Source: Clitopilus passeckerianus
Taxonomy: Eukaryota > Basidiomycota > Agaricomycetes > Agaricales > Entolomataceae
Assembly: GCA_944990035.1 (NCBI GenBank)
Contig: CALYLX010000037.1
Coordinates: forward strand, 1 to 64,000
DNA length: 64,000 nucleotides
Reading direction: 5' to 3'
Of this stretch, positions 48,639 to 58,478 are shown piece after piece. A program made the position numbers and the translations under genes. The notes beneath the pieces were generated by a model. That model did no database searches. It saw nothing but the letters and a program-made list of their open reading frames with translations, and was not told the DNA's origin. Position 1 is the stretch's first letter, and each line of letters starts with the position of its first letter.

Positions 48639-50410
48639 GGGAAAAATGCTAGAGCCAGGGGGAGGGCGCGTCAAGCCCAACTTGCAGCTCAATCCCAAGC
48701 TCAAACTCAAGCCCAAGTGCCAGGCCCGTGTTAGCAACACCGGTACCAGCAGCAACGCCAGTACCAGTTCCACCACTTGATCTAGCAAAGCAGGCGCTGA
48801 ATGATGCAGGCTTCCCTGAGAGCCTACCCCCAGAGATCGAAGTTGGCGTTAACGCCTCCTTCTATCGGGACTCGACTCGATTTAAAGGCCAAACCTGGAA
48901 TGGCGCCTACAACAATCACAAAGTTGCATATAACGGATGCTTTCTTGAGCTCTTTTCTATTCATGTCCCAGGAATTCGAACGTTTGCTTTCATGTGAGTC
49001 TTCGCCCTTAAGTTCGTACAAGACATCACATTGAACAAAAATCGCTAGCACATGTACAACTACCTTGATTCAAATGACTGCGCGCGGACGGCATTTGCCT
49101 CACAATTCGCCTATGTACTAGGTACAGAGGAGAAATTTGCCAGCATCCGTGACTGGATCTTTGGCTGCGGACGTTATCTTGGTACTCTACCAAAGCGTGA
49201 TCTCGATAAAATCCGAGAAATCTGGATGCCTTTGTTTCCATTGGCAGTCGCAATGTACGTCGAAGCTCTGATAGATGCGCAAGTTATCTCAGAAATGTCA
49301 CCCTTCTAGGGCTACAGAGAGGGGATCCCCGCCGCTAACTTCTGAACCTTGTACTGCCCCAGATATTCTCAAGATAATCGAGGGTTATATGGACAAGCAT
49401 TGCAGACCCGAAGAACTAGGCAATGAGTGGATTTTCATTCGCTTTCCCCAGAAGACGCCAGTTGGAGCCCCCTTTCTAGACCATATTCTTCCAAATGACC
49501 GGTCGGTGCTCAGAGGATCACCAGAGGATCACCGTACCGCCTTTCATAGGGCCATGTGGGTTGAGAGAACAAATTTCATTCGTTCTCCAGAATACGACGC
49601 ACCGTGGCCTCCTCTAGATGCTGCAATAGACGGCTTCGGCGTGAAGGTTGAAGACGCGAACTTTCTGGCAGCCTATGGCGACCGCCGATCCGACGAAATT
49701 TTCTCCGCACATCTAGAAAAAGTGTTGAAGGAGTATGTGAAAAATGAAGGAGCAAACGACGAGACGATAAAAGACTTCAAATGGACTGCCGAAGCCCTGC
49801 AGCAGTTTCATCAGGTAGGGATGATACTTTTTCTGGCCAGCTGATTTGCTGATCTGATAATTAGAATTTGATGCTGCTGTGCCGAACGAATGAGTTCTTC
49901 GCCAATTGGCTGGATGCCATAGGGTTCTTTGATAAGGATGTCGGGGAGCATCTTGCCAGCACTATTTTTGAGGCCATTATCACATTTGTCTGCGAACTCG
50001 CCCTTGTCTCGCGCACGGAAATTGAAGTGGAAAACTGGATGGACCTCGCATTCACACCAATTATCCTGCATATGATCCCGACTTTTATCACCTATCAGTG
50101 CGCATTGATTCTTCTAGTATTATCTCACTTGCTGATTAGATTATTGAAGCTCTCCTACCGGCCCGACGCCAAGCGCAAGCGCAAGGAGTCCACCTCGGCC
50201 AATCCTGCCCTACAAGTAGGCCAACAGACTCAAGGTACTACCGTGGGTGGATATGGTACTCTTGCACCTGCAAGTACCGGGGACAACGGGAACAAAGGGG
50301 GTGGATCTGGTACTCCCGCACCTGCTAGTACTCGAGACAACAGGAACGAGACGGGTGAGCACGGCGCGGCCATAGCTTTCCCTTCGGCAAAATGCTCGCA
50401 CATACAGTAG
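48639..50410 (+). CDS. Unrecognised protein, gene model uncertain
   Basis: ATG 48639 gives MGKNARARGRARQAQLAAQS and then a Gln/Ala-rich tract, but that frame stops at 48732; the homologous-looking continuation (ATPVPAATPVPVPPLDLAKQ) is one base out of frame. Later open segments look genuinely protein-coding: VGVNASFYRDSTRFKGQTWN, CARTAFASQFAYVLGTEEKF, a block with WVERTNFIRSPEYDAPWPPL at 49.3-49.8 kb, an intron near 49815-49864, and a last exon ending at 50410. The last exon contains a possible hydrophobic helix (ILHMIPTFITYQCALILLVL) and a C-terminal duplicated motif (GTLAPASTGDNGN / GTPAPASTRDNRN). I do not recognise the family; a remote RNase III-like fold is a guess I could not support. 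It may be decayed. Confidence 0.45.
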
Positions 50411-51698
50411 ACTTGCTGATACGGAATAACGTCGGGACCCATGGCGTCCCAATGCGATATCAGGTTTATGCATTAGAGATAAATGTGACATGTGACCGTA
50501 GCAATTAGTAAGCGCTACTTTAGGAGGCGAAGAATTTGTCGATGGTTTGCTGCTTCGCGGTCTTCACATGCTCACGACGAACACAGACACGGAAACGTCG
50601 CAGATGGCGAGCAAGTTCAAGACCCTCAGCATCCTCTCCATACTCCATACTTAACCCCTCCATCTCGCGGCAGAGGTCCAGAACATCGGTCGTAGACCTG
50701 TGAGGCCGCCCTTCCTCCTCGTCCTCCTCATCTGACTCGATTTCTACAATCTCCCCTTGCTTAACAGCCTGCAAATACCGTGCTGCCGCAACTATCTCAC
50801 CATCTCCACCCTCGAAAGCATAAGGGGACTCGCCAATCTCGGTTTCCTCAACAGGATCCAGGATCTCTTCAAGGGATAGGTCAGGTCCAAAGACTCGCCT
50901 CCGCCTCTTCAGCTCGGCCACCGACTGAAGAAGGTCACCTTCAACCTGTATAAGAGATGCAGGAGGACCTTTGGTACTGCGGGGAAGTGGCGTTGGTGGG
51001 TATACAGGCAGGAGAATGGGTAGGGATAGGAGCCTGGATAGCAATGGCATGTGAACCGTGAGCCGCCTTCAGAGTTTCCACAGCTGCGACAGCCTCAAGA
51101 ACATTCCCTTCAGCATTCAGAACAGCATTCATGGCTGGGCGCCAGTCGCTATCGCGATAACCTTGGCCGAAGATGGATTGGAGCATGTTCTCCACTTGGG
51201 GCAGAGTCAAATCTGTCGAGATGAACTCATCGATGACAGCCCATGCTTGGGACTCCATCGAGGATACAGCAGGGGTAGTGGAGGGAGGGGCGATGGGCAA
51301 GCGGGTGCTGGAAGGAGGAGTGGGATGTGCTGGGAGAATTCCGGTGTGTTCCCAGCAATGTGCAATGCTTTCGGAACTGACCATCTTCCAGGCTTCCTGC
51401 ACCATCAACATCGCCTCAAGAAGGTTAATCTTGTAGATGTCAACTTCCCCAGCTTCATCAAGACCAATGGCGCGAATACAGAAGCTTCGGCGGTAGTGGG
51501 CCTTGATGTAGCGGATGATACCTGCATCACATGGTTGCACCATGGACGTGAGGTTAGGCTCGAAGAACTGGACAAGGATATTGCGGGGCTCATAGGATAC
51601 GTAATGACCAGAGAAGTTATCGAGCCACAGGACTACGTAGCGCTTCTGTCGAATCATCTCCATGTCCATATGTTTTAACCACCTGTATCGAACTTATT

Positions 51699-51703
51699 AG
51701 AAG
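51699..51703. repeat. Target-site duplication, left copy (AGAAG)
   Basis: These five bases directly abut the left LTR and match 58964-58968. Confidence 0.9.
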
Positions 51704-52188
51704 TGTTAAGGCAGAGCCTAACAACTTAGGTAATACTGTTTACGCTTGATGTCTTTGATAAACAAAGACAGAGATTTGTCAGCAGCTGCGGCTGTACTGA
51801 CGACCTGGTGAGATTGACGAAGCAAAGGACTTAAAGGCGAAGTAGAGAACTAAGCAGTTAGGTAGATTGCCTAGGTCAAGCTGAGGAGCCTTGACCAAAT
51901 GGTACAGGTTTATATACCTATCTAGTAGTTCTAAATATAGCACATGCGCAGCATGCTGAGTAAGTAATGAGTCATGCGCAGCATGATGAGTAAGTACATG
52001 AGTCAGTATGACTCAATGCGAGTCAGAAAGAGTCAGATAAGGTATAAGTCTCTCACGATCGTGAGAGATGCGGAGTAAGCATGGAAAAAGATGAAAAATG
52101 CGCAGTGATGCGCAGCATATGTGAGTAATCGTGCATAGGTAAGCGGGCCGGGGTATGTAAGGAGAAACATGTAAGCAAAATCATAACA
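51704..52188 (-). repeat. 3' LTR of the chromovirus
   Basis: This 485 bp repeat has TG...CA ends and looks identical to 58479-58963. In the sense (minus) direction a TATATAAA box lies at about 51917-51910. A 20-bp perfect palindrome (TCTCTCACGATCGTGAGAGA) is at 52049-52068. TGAGTCA/TGACTCA motifs occur at 51968, 51999 and 52009. Confidence 0.95.
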
Positions 52189-52220
52189 TTACCTCTCGCT
52201 ATCGTTGAAGTCTGACGACT

Positions 52221-52532
52221 TCAATTCCTTCCTTTACCCCAGAAGTGACGGTCTATGCCCTTGTGGTAGCGTTGTGGGCAGCTAACCGGGTAATGGCCTG
52301 GGCCACGATGATGGCACAGACGACACACAAAACGAAAGCAATGACACTGTCGGTGTCTGCCTCCACAAATGTAGCATCCGAACCATCTGGGTGGTGGTGG
52401 TCTGTTGGCAAGGTATCCGGTGCGCGGCGCCTTCTGGGACGATACTGTCGAGGGAAGGTTCACCAGCGTTGGTGAGTCGGACTCTGGTGGGCTTTCGAAT
52501 GCGGAGAGGTATGGCGTTGGAGGGTTTGCCAT
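52221..52532 (-). CDS. Accessory Cys/His-rich ORF before the 3' LTR
   Basis: 103 codons from ATG 52532. The first half is Pro/Ser-rich; the second has a dense Cys/His cluster (CYICGGRHRQCHCFRFVCRL then CHHRGPGHYPVSC), suggesting one or two zinc-binding knuckles. It overlaps the previous ORF in another frame. Such a protein could bind nucleic acid as a second nucleocapsid-like factor; this is inference. Confidence 0.5.
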   Translation of the reverse strand: MANPPTPYLSAFESPPESDSPTLVNLPSTVSSQKAPRTGYLANRPPPPRWFGCYICGGRHRQCHCFRFVCRLCHHRGPGHYPVSCPQRYHKGIDRHFWGKGRN

Positions 52533-53088
52533 TGGGGTTGATGTTTTCCTTGTTGTCGTTCTGTTCTTTTTTGACGAAGGGGTTATGTTTTATTTTTGCG
52601 GCGGTGTGTAAATTGGTGACGGGAGGAAATGCTCGTAGGGTTCCGCAAACTTGACGTGCAGTGAGGATCGTGACTTCCTCTTCTTGACTTTCCTCAGGCC
52701 CCCAGGGATTGGAGGCAAGGGTTTCGAAGTCTGTCTCCTCTGGGTTGTTGAACCAGTTTTGTCGTTCGGGGAAGAATTCGTCGAGGAAAGCTGTTCCTCC
52801 AATAGCAAAGAAGAGGTCTGTGAGGGTCTCCTCCGTTTCTCAATCAACTTTGTCCAAAAGTTGATCAAGATCGTCAGTGGTTTTCGCAAATTGGTGGCGC
52901 AGACGAGCCACTTCGTTGCGAGTTTCGGTTCGTCGGTTTTGGTAAAGGGTTCCTTGTTCTCCCACAGCGGTGAGAGGGTTGTCGTTGCTGCTCCAGGCAG
53001 TATGCGTACGGAGCGCCGTAATAGCGGTATCGGATTTGAAGGTGTTGCGGATGATGGTGCGGTCGTAGGAAGAGGCATTTTGAGACAT
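52282..53088 (-). CDS. Accessory ORF after pol, interrupted by one in-frame TGA
   Basis: ATG 53088 opens MSQNASSYDRTIIRNTFKSD and a coiled-coil-like NEVARLRHQFAKTTDDLDQL, and stops at TGA 52842-52840 after 82 codons. The same frame then stays open to 52284 with protein-like sequence (ETEETLTDLFFAIGGTAFLD, EFFPERQNWFNNPEETDFET). It begins 38 bases after the pol stop and lies before the 3' LTR. Either two products, stop readthrough or a single recent mutation would explain the layout. Function unknown. Confidence 0.5.
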
Positions 53089-53126
53089 TGTTATATAGTG
53101 GATGTGAGTGGGTTTGCTATGTGGTG

Positions 53127-56100
53127 TCAGGTGAGTTTCTTCCTCTTTTTATACTCGGTGAGTATTTCCTTGGCGTTCCGCAGTTCCGACTCGGGCATCC
53201 ATTCGTTGTCCGCTGATGGCCATCCCTTCCATTTTACGAGGTATCTGTGTCGCCCTTTGCCTTGTTTCTGATGGGCCACAATTGCTTCTATTTCGTATTC
53301 TTCTATTCCGTCGATTTCGTCAGGTGGCGGTTTAGAGAAGCTGGGTCCATGCGCTTTGGTGGAGATGTAACGGGTGAGAAGTGACGCGTGAATCACCGGG
53401 TGGATCTTCCATCGTCTTGGCAGGTCGAGTTTATAGGTCAGGTGTCCTTTTACCTCGAGTATCTTGAAGGGTCCTTCTCGTTTGGGTGCTAGTTTCTTGG
53501 AGATGTTTCCTTGATTGAGATTTGTGGCTTCTAACCACACCTTTTCTCCGACTTTGAATGGGGTGAACTGTCGTGTGATCTTCTCTGCCATGCGTTGCGC
53601 AGCAAGTGCATGTGCAGCATTTGCTTCATCACGTGCTAGCAGAAGTTCCTTGATCCGTTTGTCAACTGCGGGAATTTTGCTAGTGGGAGCAATTGATGGG
53701 AGTGCAGGTGGTTCGTATCCCATCATTAGGTAGAATGGGGTTCGTTTGGTGACAGAGTGTGTTCGGCTGTTGTAGGAGAATTCTAGAGTGGTGATCCATT
53801 TGGACCAGGATTCGGGGTTCTGTGCACAGAAGATGCGGAGATAGGCATCAATCTCCTGATTGATCCTTTCTGTCGCACCATCGGTTTGTGGGTGGTAGGC
53901 GGTGCTCATGTTGAGCTTGATTCCAAGGAGTCGTCCCATTTCTTGGAAAACTTTAGAGGCGAATTGAGGTCCTCTGTCTGAAATTCCTTTGTCGGGGAGT
54001 CCAAAGCGACGGTAAACGTTGTCAATGTAGGCGTTTGCAGTTCCTGTGGCGTCGATTTTCTTTGTGCAAGGGATGAAAATTGCCCCCTTCGTAGCTCCAT
54101 GGTCGACCACGGCCATAATGCTATCGAAACCATTACTCTCTGGGAGATCCGTGTGAAAATCGTACGTCACTAGCGAAAATGGCCTAGTGGTTTCGGATTT
54201 GATGGGCATTAATGGTGGAGCAGTGGGGTGGCGATTGATCTTCATTTGTTGGCACATTGCACAGCCCTGCACAAAGTTCTTGATGAACACTGACATCCCT
54301 GGCCACCAGTAGTCCTTCCGGACTTTTTCCAGTGTCCCAAATTGTCCAGGGTGTCCTGCACTGGGTAGATCGTGATAACGTTGGACTATCTTCCTTCGGA
54401 GGTCTTCGTCATCTGGTACCACACACTTGTCCTTGTAGTACAAGATGCCATCGTCAAATTTCCAGTCTTCCAGGTTTGATCGGATTGGTGGGGGTCCGTC
54501 TTCTTTGGCGGTGCGAATGGCGTCAACAATCAGTTTGTCATTGACCATCTTGTGTACAATTTCGTCCTTTAGTTCAATGTCAATTGAGCGAAGGAAGAGC
54601 TTGTCGGGGAGGAGAATGATGTCTTCGTTGTCGGTGTCTTCACCTGGGATGTGGTCTGGTCGTCGAGATAGTGCGTCAGATTGTATCATCTTTGCACCAG
54701 GGGTGTGTACAAGTTTGATGTTAAACTGGGATAGCATCAAATTCCATCTTGCTTGTCGTCGGTTCAACTTCTGGGCTTCTCGGAAGTATGTGAGGTTTTT
54801 GTGATCGGATAGAATCACGACTGAATGTTGGGATCCATGGAAGTAGTGTCGCCAGGTTTCTAATGCGCGGATAATGCCTAGAAGTTCTCGGTCGTAGATT
54901 TCATAGTTCCGTTCTGTTTCCGAGAACGATTTAGATATGAAACCACATGGGTGCCATGATCCGTTGGCGTCACGTTGTTGTAGGACTGCTCCTGTTGCAT
55001 GTTTTGAGGCGTCGCTTTCCACCACAAATGGCTTTGTGGGGTCAGGCATCAGCAACACAGGCGCTTCCAGGAATTTGTCTTTCAGGGTAGTGAAAGCTTT
55101 GTGACATTCATTGGTCCATTCCCACTTCTTGTCTTTCTTGGTGAGTTCGTTCAGCGGTTTGGCAATTTCCGCATATTTTCCGATGAACCTGCGGTAAAAG
55201 TTTCCGAATCCTAGGAATGATCGGACTTCCTTTACTGTAGTTGGCGTAGGCCAGTCGCGCATCCCTGCAAGTTTGACAGGGTCCATGGAGATCTTGTTTG
55301 GTTCAATGATGAACCCAAGGTATTCCACTCTTGTGGTGTCAAATTGGCATTTCTCTGCTTTGAGGTAGAGATCGTTGTTTTGTAGTCTTTGTAAGACTCT
55401 GCGTGTGCGTTCTCGGTGTTTTTCTGGATCGTTGGAGAAGATGAGGATGTCGTCCATGTAGATGATGACCCATCCTTCATCTATCATGTCTCGGAAAAGG
55501 TGGTTCATCATTGCTTGGAAGGTACCGGGTGAGTTCATTAGTCCAAAGAACATCACCATTGGTTCAAATAACCCTCGGTTGGTCTTGAACGCTGCTTTCC
55601 ATTGGTCACCATCTTTGATGCGGATGTTGTGATATCCCCATCGAATGTCGAGTTTGGTGAAGACAGTTGCTCCTTTGAGTTTATCGATGAGTTCGCTAGC
55701 CAGCGGTAAGGGGTAAGCGTTAGGTATTGTTCCTTCGTTGAGTCGTCGGTAATCCTGACATGGTCTCAGGGCTTCCGAGTCTTTCTTTGCAACAAAGAAG
55801 AACGGAGATGCTTGTGGGGAGTTGGATTCTCGGATGTATCCTTTGGCTAGATTTTCCTTGAGAAACTCGTCGAGTTTTTCTTGCTCTAAGGGGCTGAGCG
55901 GATAGACCTTGCAGTCTTTTGGCACGAAATCTGTCTTCAGATCTATGGCGTGATCCCAGGGTCGGCTTGGTGGGAATCGTTCGGATGCTGCTTTCTCAAA
56001 GACTTTTCTGTAGTCTTGAAGATAGTCGGGAATGATTTCGTCAAGGGATTTCTTTGGTTCCTTATCTTCTCGTTTATGTTCCAGAGCTTGCGAAATTGAT

Positions 56101-56861
56101 GTTTTCGCACGTATCCACACCTGCTGTGTGTGGTGTCTGGTTGCTGGATGGTGTGTTACCACCGTCTGTCGTATTGTGGTAGTTGGCCTGATTGGCCCGT
56201 ACACAAGGTAATCCTTTGTGTGTTCCTGCGTAAGTGGGGGTTCCTCCTTGGTGAATATTCCGACTGCCGGTTCGTTCTGGCAGTATGCGATGAGAAAATC
56301 TTCATTGATCTCTTCTCCGTCTTCGACTATTCGGAAATAGTCGCTAAGTCCTTCTGATTTTCCGGGATTCTCTTCGGAACAATCAGGTGCTGGGGTAGGT
56401 GGCGTGTTTTCCTCTAGTAGTTGTTCTCGGATGGCTCTCATCCGCTTGATGTCTACTGCTCGCATCAATGTTTGCGACAGTCGTTGGGTAATGCGTGATT
56501 CGTCGATTTCGAGTGTGCCGTCGCTCCACGATATGATTGGATCTACCCGTTTTAGCCAGGGTAATCCAAAAATCAGGTGGTCTTTCCCGAGTCCAGTGAC
56601 AAAACATCTTTCCTTGATGATGGCTGTCCCTATCTTGGCAATGACCCAGGTAAAGTGGGTAATAGTTCCTTGTTTGTTCAGGGTGCCATCAACGTTTCGT
56701 GCTGTAATCGGTTGTCGGAGTGGGAGTAGCGGGAGGTGATGTGTCTTGGCAAAGACGGAGTCGATAAATGACCCTTGCGCTCCAGAGTCAATGAGAGCTT
56801 TTGTGCCGGCGATTGTTGTATTTCCATCTAGGGGGTCTTGTAGAGAGATTGGGATACGCAT
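53127..56861 (-). CDS. pol: Chromovirus Pol (protease, RT, RNase H, integrase, chromodomain)
   Basis: An uninterrupted frame of 1,244 residues runs from ATG 56861; translation more likely enters by frameshift at 56960. Domains in order are the aspartic protease (ALIDSGAQGSFID), the reverse transcriptase with IYMDDILIFS and LNEGTIPNAYPLPL, and RNase H (VESDASKHATGAVLQQ). The integrase follows, with its HHCC zinc region (SAGHPGQFGTLEKVRKDYWW, then CAMC) and catalytic Asp, Asp, Glu in TYDFHTDLPES, ISDRGPQFASKVF and TDGATERINQEI. The C-terminal chromodomain contains RYLVKWKGWPSADNEWMPES. The chromodomain places it among chromoviruses, whose integration is steered by chromatin marks. No inactivating mutation is seen. 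Confidence 0.96.
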   Translation of the reverse strand: MRIPISLQDPLDGNTTIAGTKALIDSGAQGSFIDSVFAKTHHLPLLPLRQPITARNVDGTLNKQGTITHFTWVIAKIGTAIIKERCFVTGLGKDHLIFGLPWLKRVDPIISWSDGTLEIDESRITQRLSQTLMRAVDIKRMRAIREQLLEENTPPTPAPDCSEENPGKSEGLSDYFRIVEDGEEINEDFLIAYCQNEPAVGIFTKEEPPLTQEHTKDYLVYGPIRPTTTIRQTVVTHHPATRHHTQQVWIRAKTSISQALEHKREDKEPKKSLDEIIPDYLQDYRKVFEKAASERFPPSRPWDHAIDLKTDFVPKDCKVYPLSPLEQEKLDEFLKENLAKGYIRESNSPQASPFFFVAKKDSEALRPCQDYRRLNEGTIPNAYPLPLASELIDKLKGATVFTKLDIRWGYHNIRIKDGDQWKAAFKTNRGLFEPMVMFFGLMNSPGTFQAMMNHLFRDMIDEGWVIIYMDDILIFSNDPEKHRERTRRVLQRLQNNDLYLKAEKCQFDTTRVEYLGFIIEPNKISMDPVKLAGMRDWPTPTTVKEVRSFLGFGNFYRRFIGKYAEIAKPLNELTKKDKKWEWTNECHKAFTTLKDKFLEAPVLLMPDPTKPFVVESDASKHATGAVLQQRDANGSWHPCGFISKSFSETERNYEIYDRELLGIIRALETWRHYFHGSQHSVVILSDHKNLTYFREAQKLNRRQARWNLMLSQFNIKLVHTPGAKMIQSDALSRRPDHIPGEDTDNEDIILLPDKLFLRSIDIELKDEIVHKMVNDKLIVDAIRTAKEDGPPPIRSNLEDWKFDDGILYYKDKCVVPDDEDLRRKIVQRYHDLPSAGHPGQFGTLEKVRKDYWWPGMSVFIKNFVQGCAMCQQMKINRHPTAPPLMPIKSETTRPFSLVTYDFHTDLPESNGFDSIMAVVDHGATKGAIFIPCTKKIDATGTANAYIDNVYRRFGLPDKGISDRGPQFASKVFQEMGRLLGIKLNMSTAYHPQTDGATERINQEIDAYLRIFCAQNPESWSKWITTLEFSYNSRTHSVTKRTPFYLMMGYEPPALPSIAPTSKIPAVDKRIKELLLARDEANAAHALAAQRMAEKITRQFTPFKVGEKVWLEATNLNQGNISKKLAPKREGPFKILEVKGHLTYKLDLPRRWKIHPVIHASLLTRYISTKAHGPSFSKPPPDEIDGIEEYEIEAIVAHQKQGKGRHRYLVKWKGWPSADNEWMPESELRNAKEILTEYKKRKKLT

Positions 56862-56950
56862 AGATTCAGCATAAAAATCAGTAGCTACAAGTACACTGGA
56901 AATATCAATCGGGCGAGGAAGTACTGACGTCGGCTTTGCAGTCTTCCTCT

Positions 56951-57880
56951 TTAAAAACCCTCAGCCTCTGCTTCGGTGTAGAATTCAGCGGCTTCTTCTT
57001 GGGGCATGTCAGCTAGGACTGCTCTGACATATTTGATCAACTCGGCTCCCTTCTCAGGTTTCTTGTGGAATCGGCTGTCGTTGTTGCTAGGGTAGGTTCT
57101 TCCAAAACTCTTCCTTTGAAGACATTGTTGGATCGTGTGACCTTTCTTGGAGCAATAGTAGCACAAGTTGTTCTTCTTGTGATGTTCTCTTTCCTCCTGG
57201 GTGAGGCGGCGTTTGGGTGGATCAGTGGTGAAACGATCAACATCCATAGCCATTGGGTCTCGGGCTCCAGTAGGTGTTTTGTAAGCACCTTTGACCATAT
57301 CAGATGTCTTGATGATACGGGTATGTCCCATGATTGTCTTGGCACGTCGCCAGTTGTTGTCGAACTGGACAGCTTTCTTGACCCAATCGTCAAATGTGGT
57401 AGGAGGGGAATCAGAAAAGAGAATTTTCTCTCGGAGTTTGGGGGTAAGTCCTTCCATGAAGATCTCGATCTTTGCAGTGTCACCGCTGAGATCAGTTCGT
57501 GCAAGAATATTCTTGAAGACAGTGACAAATTCGTCAGCTGTCCCATCCTGTCGTAAGGCTTTGAGTTGGAGAAGTGCGGCAGCTTTGTCATCGGTAGGGG
57601 AAAAGGCTTCTTTGAATTGGCTGATAAATTCAGCGTAGGTGGCTTTCCTTTCAGCTGCTGAATATTTATCGTGAAATTCTAATCCCCATGCTGCTGCAGT
57701 TCCTTCTTTGAGGAAGGATAGGGCGATGCGAATCTTCTTGTCATCTTCGAGTTGGTTGAGGTTGTTTAGGATGAGGTAGTCTTCAAGTTCCTGAATGAAC
57801 TTTCTGGTCTTGGATCGGTCTCCGGAGAACGTTTGGGGTTTGGCTCCAATGTCCTTCTTGTTGTTGTTGTCTTGTGACAT
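56951..57880 (-). CDS. gag: Chromovirus Gag
   Basis: ATG 57880 starts MSQDNNNKKDIGAKPQTFSG. The frame shows a retrotransposon gag core (KFIQELEDYLILNNL, ALSFLKEGTAAAWGLEFHDK, FKEAFSPTDDKAAALLQLKA) and one CCHC zinc knuckle (CYYCSKKGHTIQQC), ending at TAA 56951-56953. About 310 residues. The same frame is open, without an ATG, from roughly 58430 down to this start, so a longer product through non-AUG initiation or leader splicing is possible. Gag forms the particle and binds the RNA. Confidence 0.88.
   Translation of the reverse strand: MSQDNNNKKDIGAKPQTFSGDRSKTRKFIQELEDYLILNNLNQLEDDKKIRIALSFLKEGTAAAWGLEFHDKYSAAERKATYAEFISQFKEAFSPTDDKAAALLQLKALRQDGTADEFVTVFKNILARTDLSGDTAKIEIFMEGLTPKLREKILFSDSPPTTFDDWVKKAVQFDNNWRRAKTIMGHTRIIKTSDMVKGAYKTPTGARDPMAMDVDRFTTDPPKRRLTQEEREHHKKNNLCYYCSKKGHTIQQCLQRKSFGRTYPSNNDSRFHKKPEKGAELIKYVRAVLADMPQEEAAEFYTEAEAEGF
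56954..56960 (-). promoter_or_regulatory. Candidate -1 ribosomal frameshift site (GGGTTTT)
   Basis: In the gag frame the sequence reads G GGT TTT immediately before the TAA stop, fitting the X XXY YYZ slippery pattern. A -1 slip enters the pol frame exactly, which stays open from here (GGG TTT TTA AAG) to the pol stop at 53127. Confidence 0.6.
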
Positions 57881-58465
57881 TTCGTAGTCGAAATCGAAGT
57901 CGGTCTCTGGTTCAATTGTTTCTGCACTGGGGCGCTCCTCTGGCTCAGCTGTGGGGCTCTCCTCTAGCTGTTGTTGTACTTGGTGTTCTTCTTCTTCCTC
58001 TTCGGGCAAGACAGAAGCGCTGGTAGACGGGACTAGTGATGGGTTCCTGGATATTGCTGTGGGTAATGGTGCGAAGCGTCGCTGTTCCTCCTCGTCTACT
58101 TCAATGTCGTGTTCTCGTTGAGCTCGGACAATAGCATGGGTCTTATGAGGTCGTTCAGGGGTAGGGAAGTCTAGAGCGTGGAAGTGTCTGTTTTCAACGG
58201 CAACGGTGGTGAATGTGAATTTGCCAAGGGAGAGAGAGGCGTAGCACCAGCGGTTATTGTTGTGATTAAAACCGCAGTAGCTTCCGTTGGTGAACTTGTA
58301 GACGTTGTTGGTTCCTTCTACTAGAGTGGTATTTCGTGGCGGGTGGTCTGCCCTGTGTACGACCGTGGTGACTGAGTGGTAGCCGCAACGGCAATCGGCC
58401 TGTTGCGTGCTTCTGCTGTGTTGTCGTGGGGTGGGCCTGCGCTAACAATGAGCGGGCCTTCTGAA

Positions 58466-58476
58466 CAGCTTGACCT
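58466..58476 (-). promoter_or_regulatory. Self-complementary primer-binding site
   Basis: The sense sequence AGGTCAAGCTG begins two bases after the 5' LTR. It is perfectly complementary over 11 nt to CAGCTTGACCT at 58658-58648, which lies where transcription should start (33 nt from the TATA box). It does not begin with TGG, so ordinary tRNA 3'-end priming is unlikely. Confidence 0.75.
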
Positions 58477-58478
58477 TT

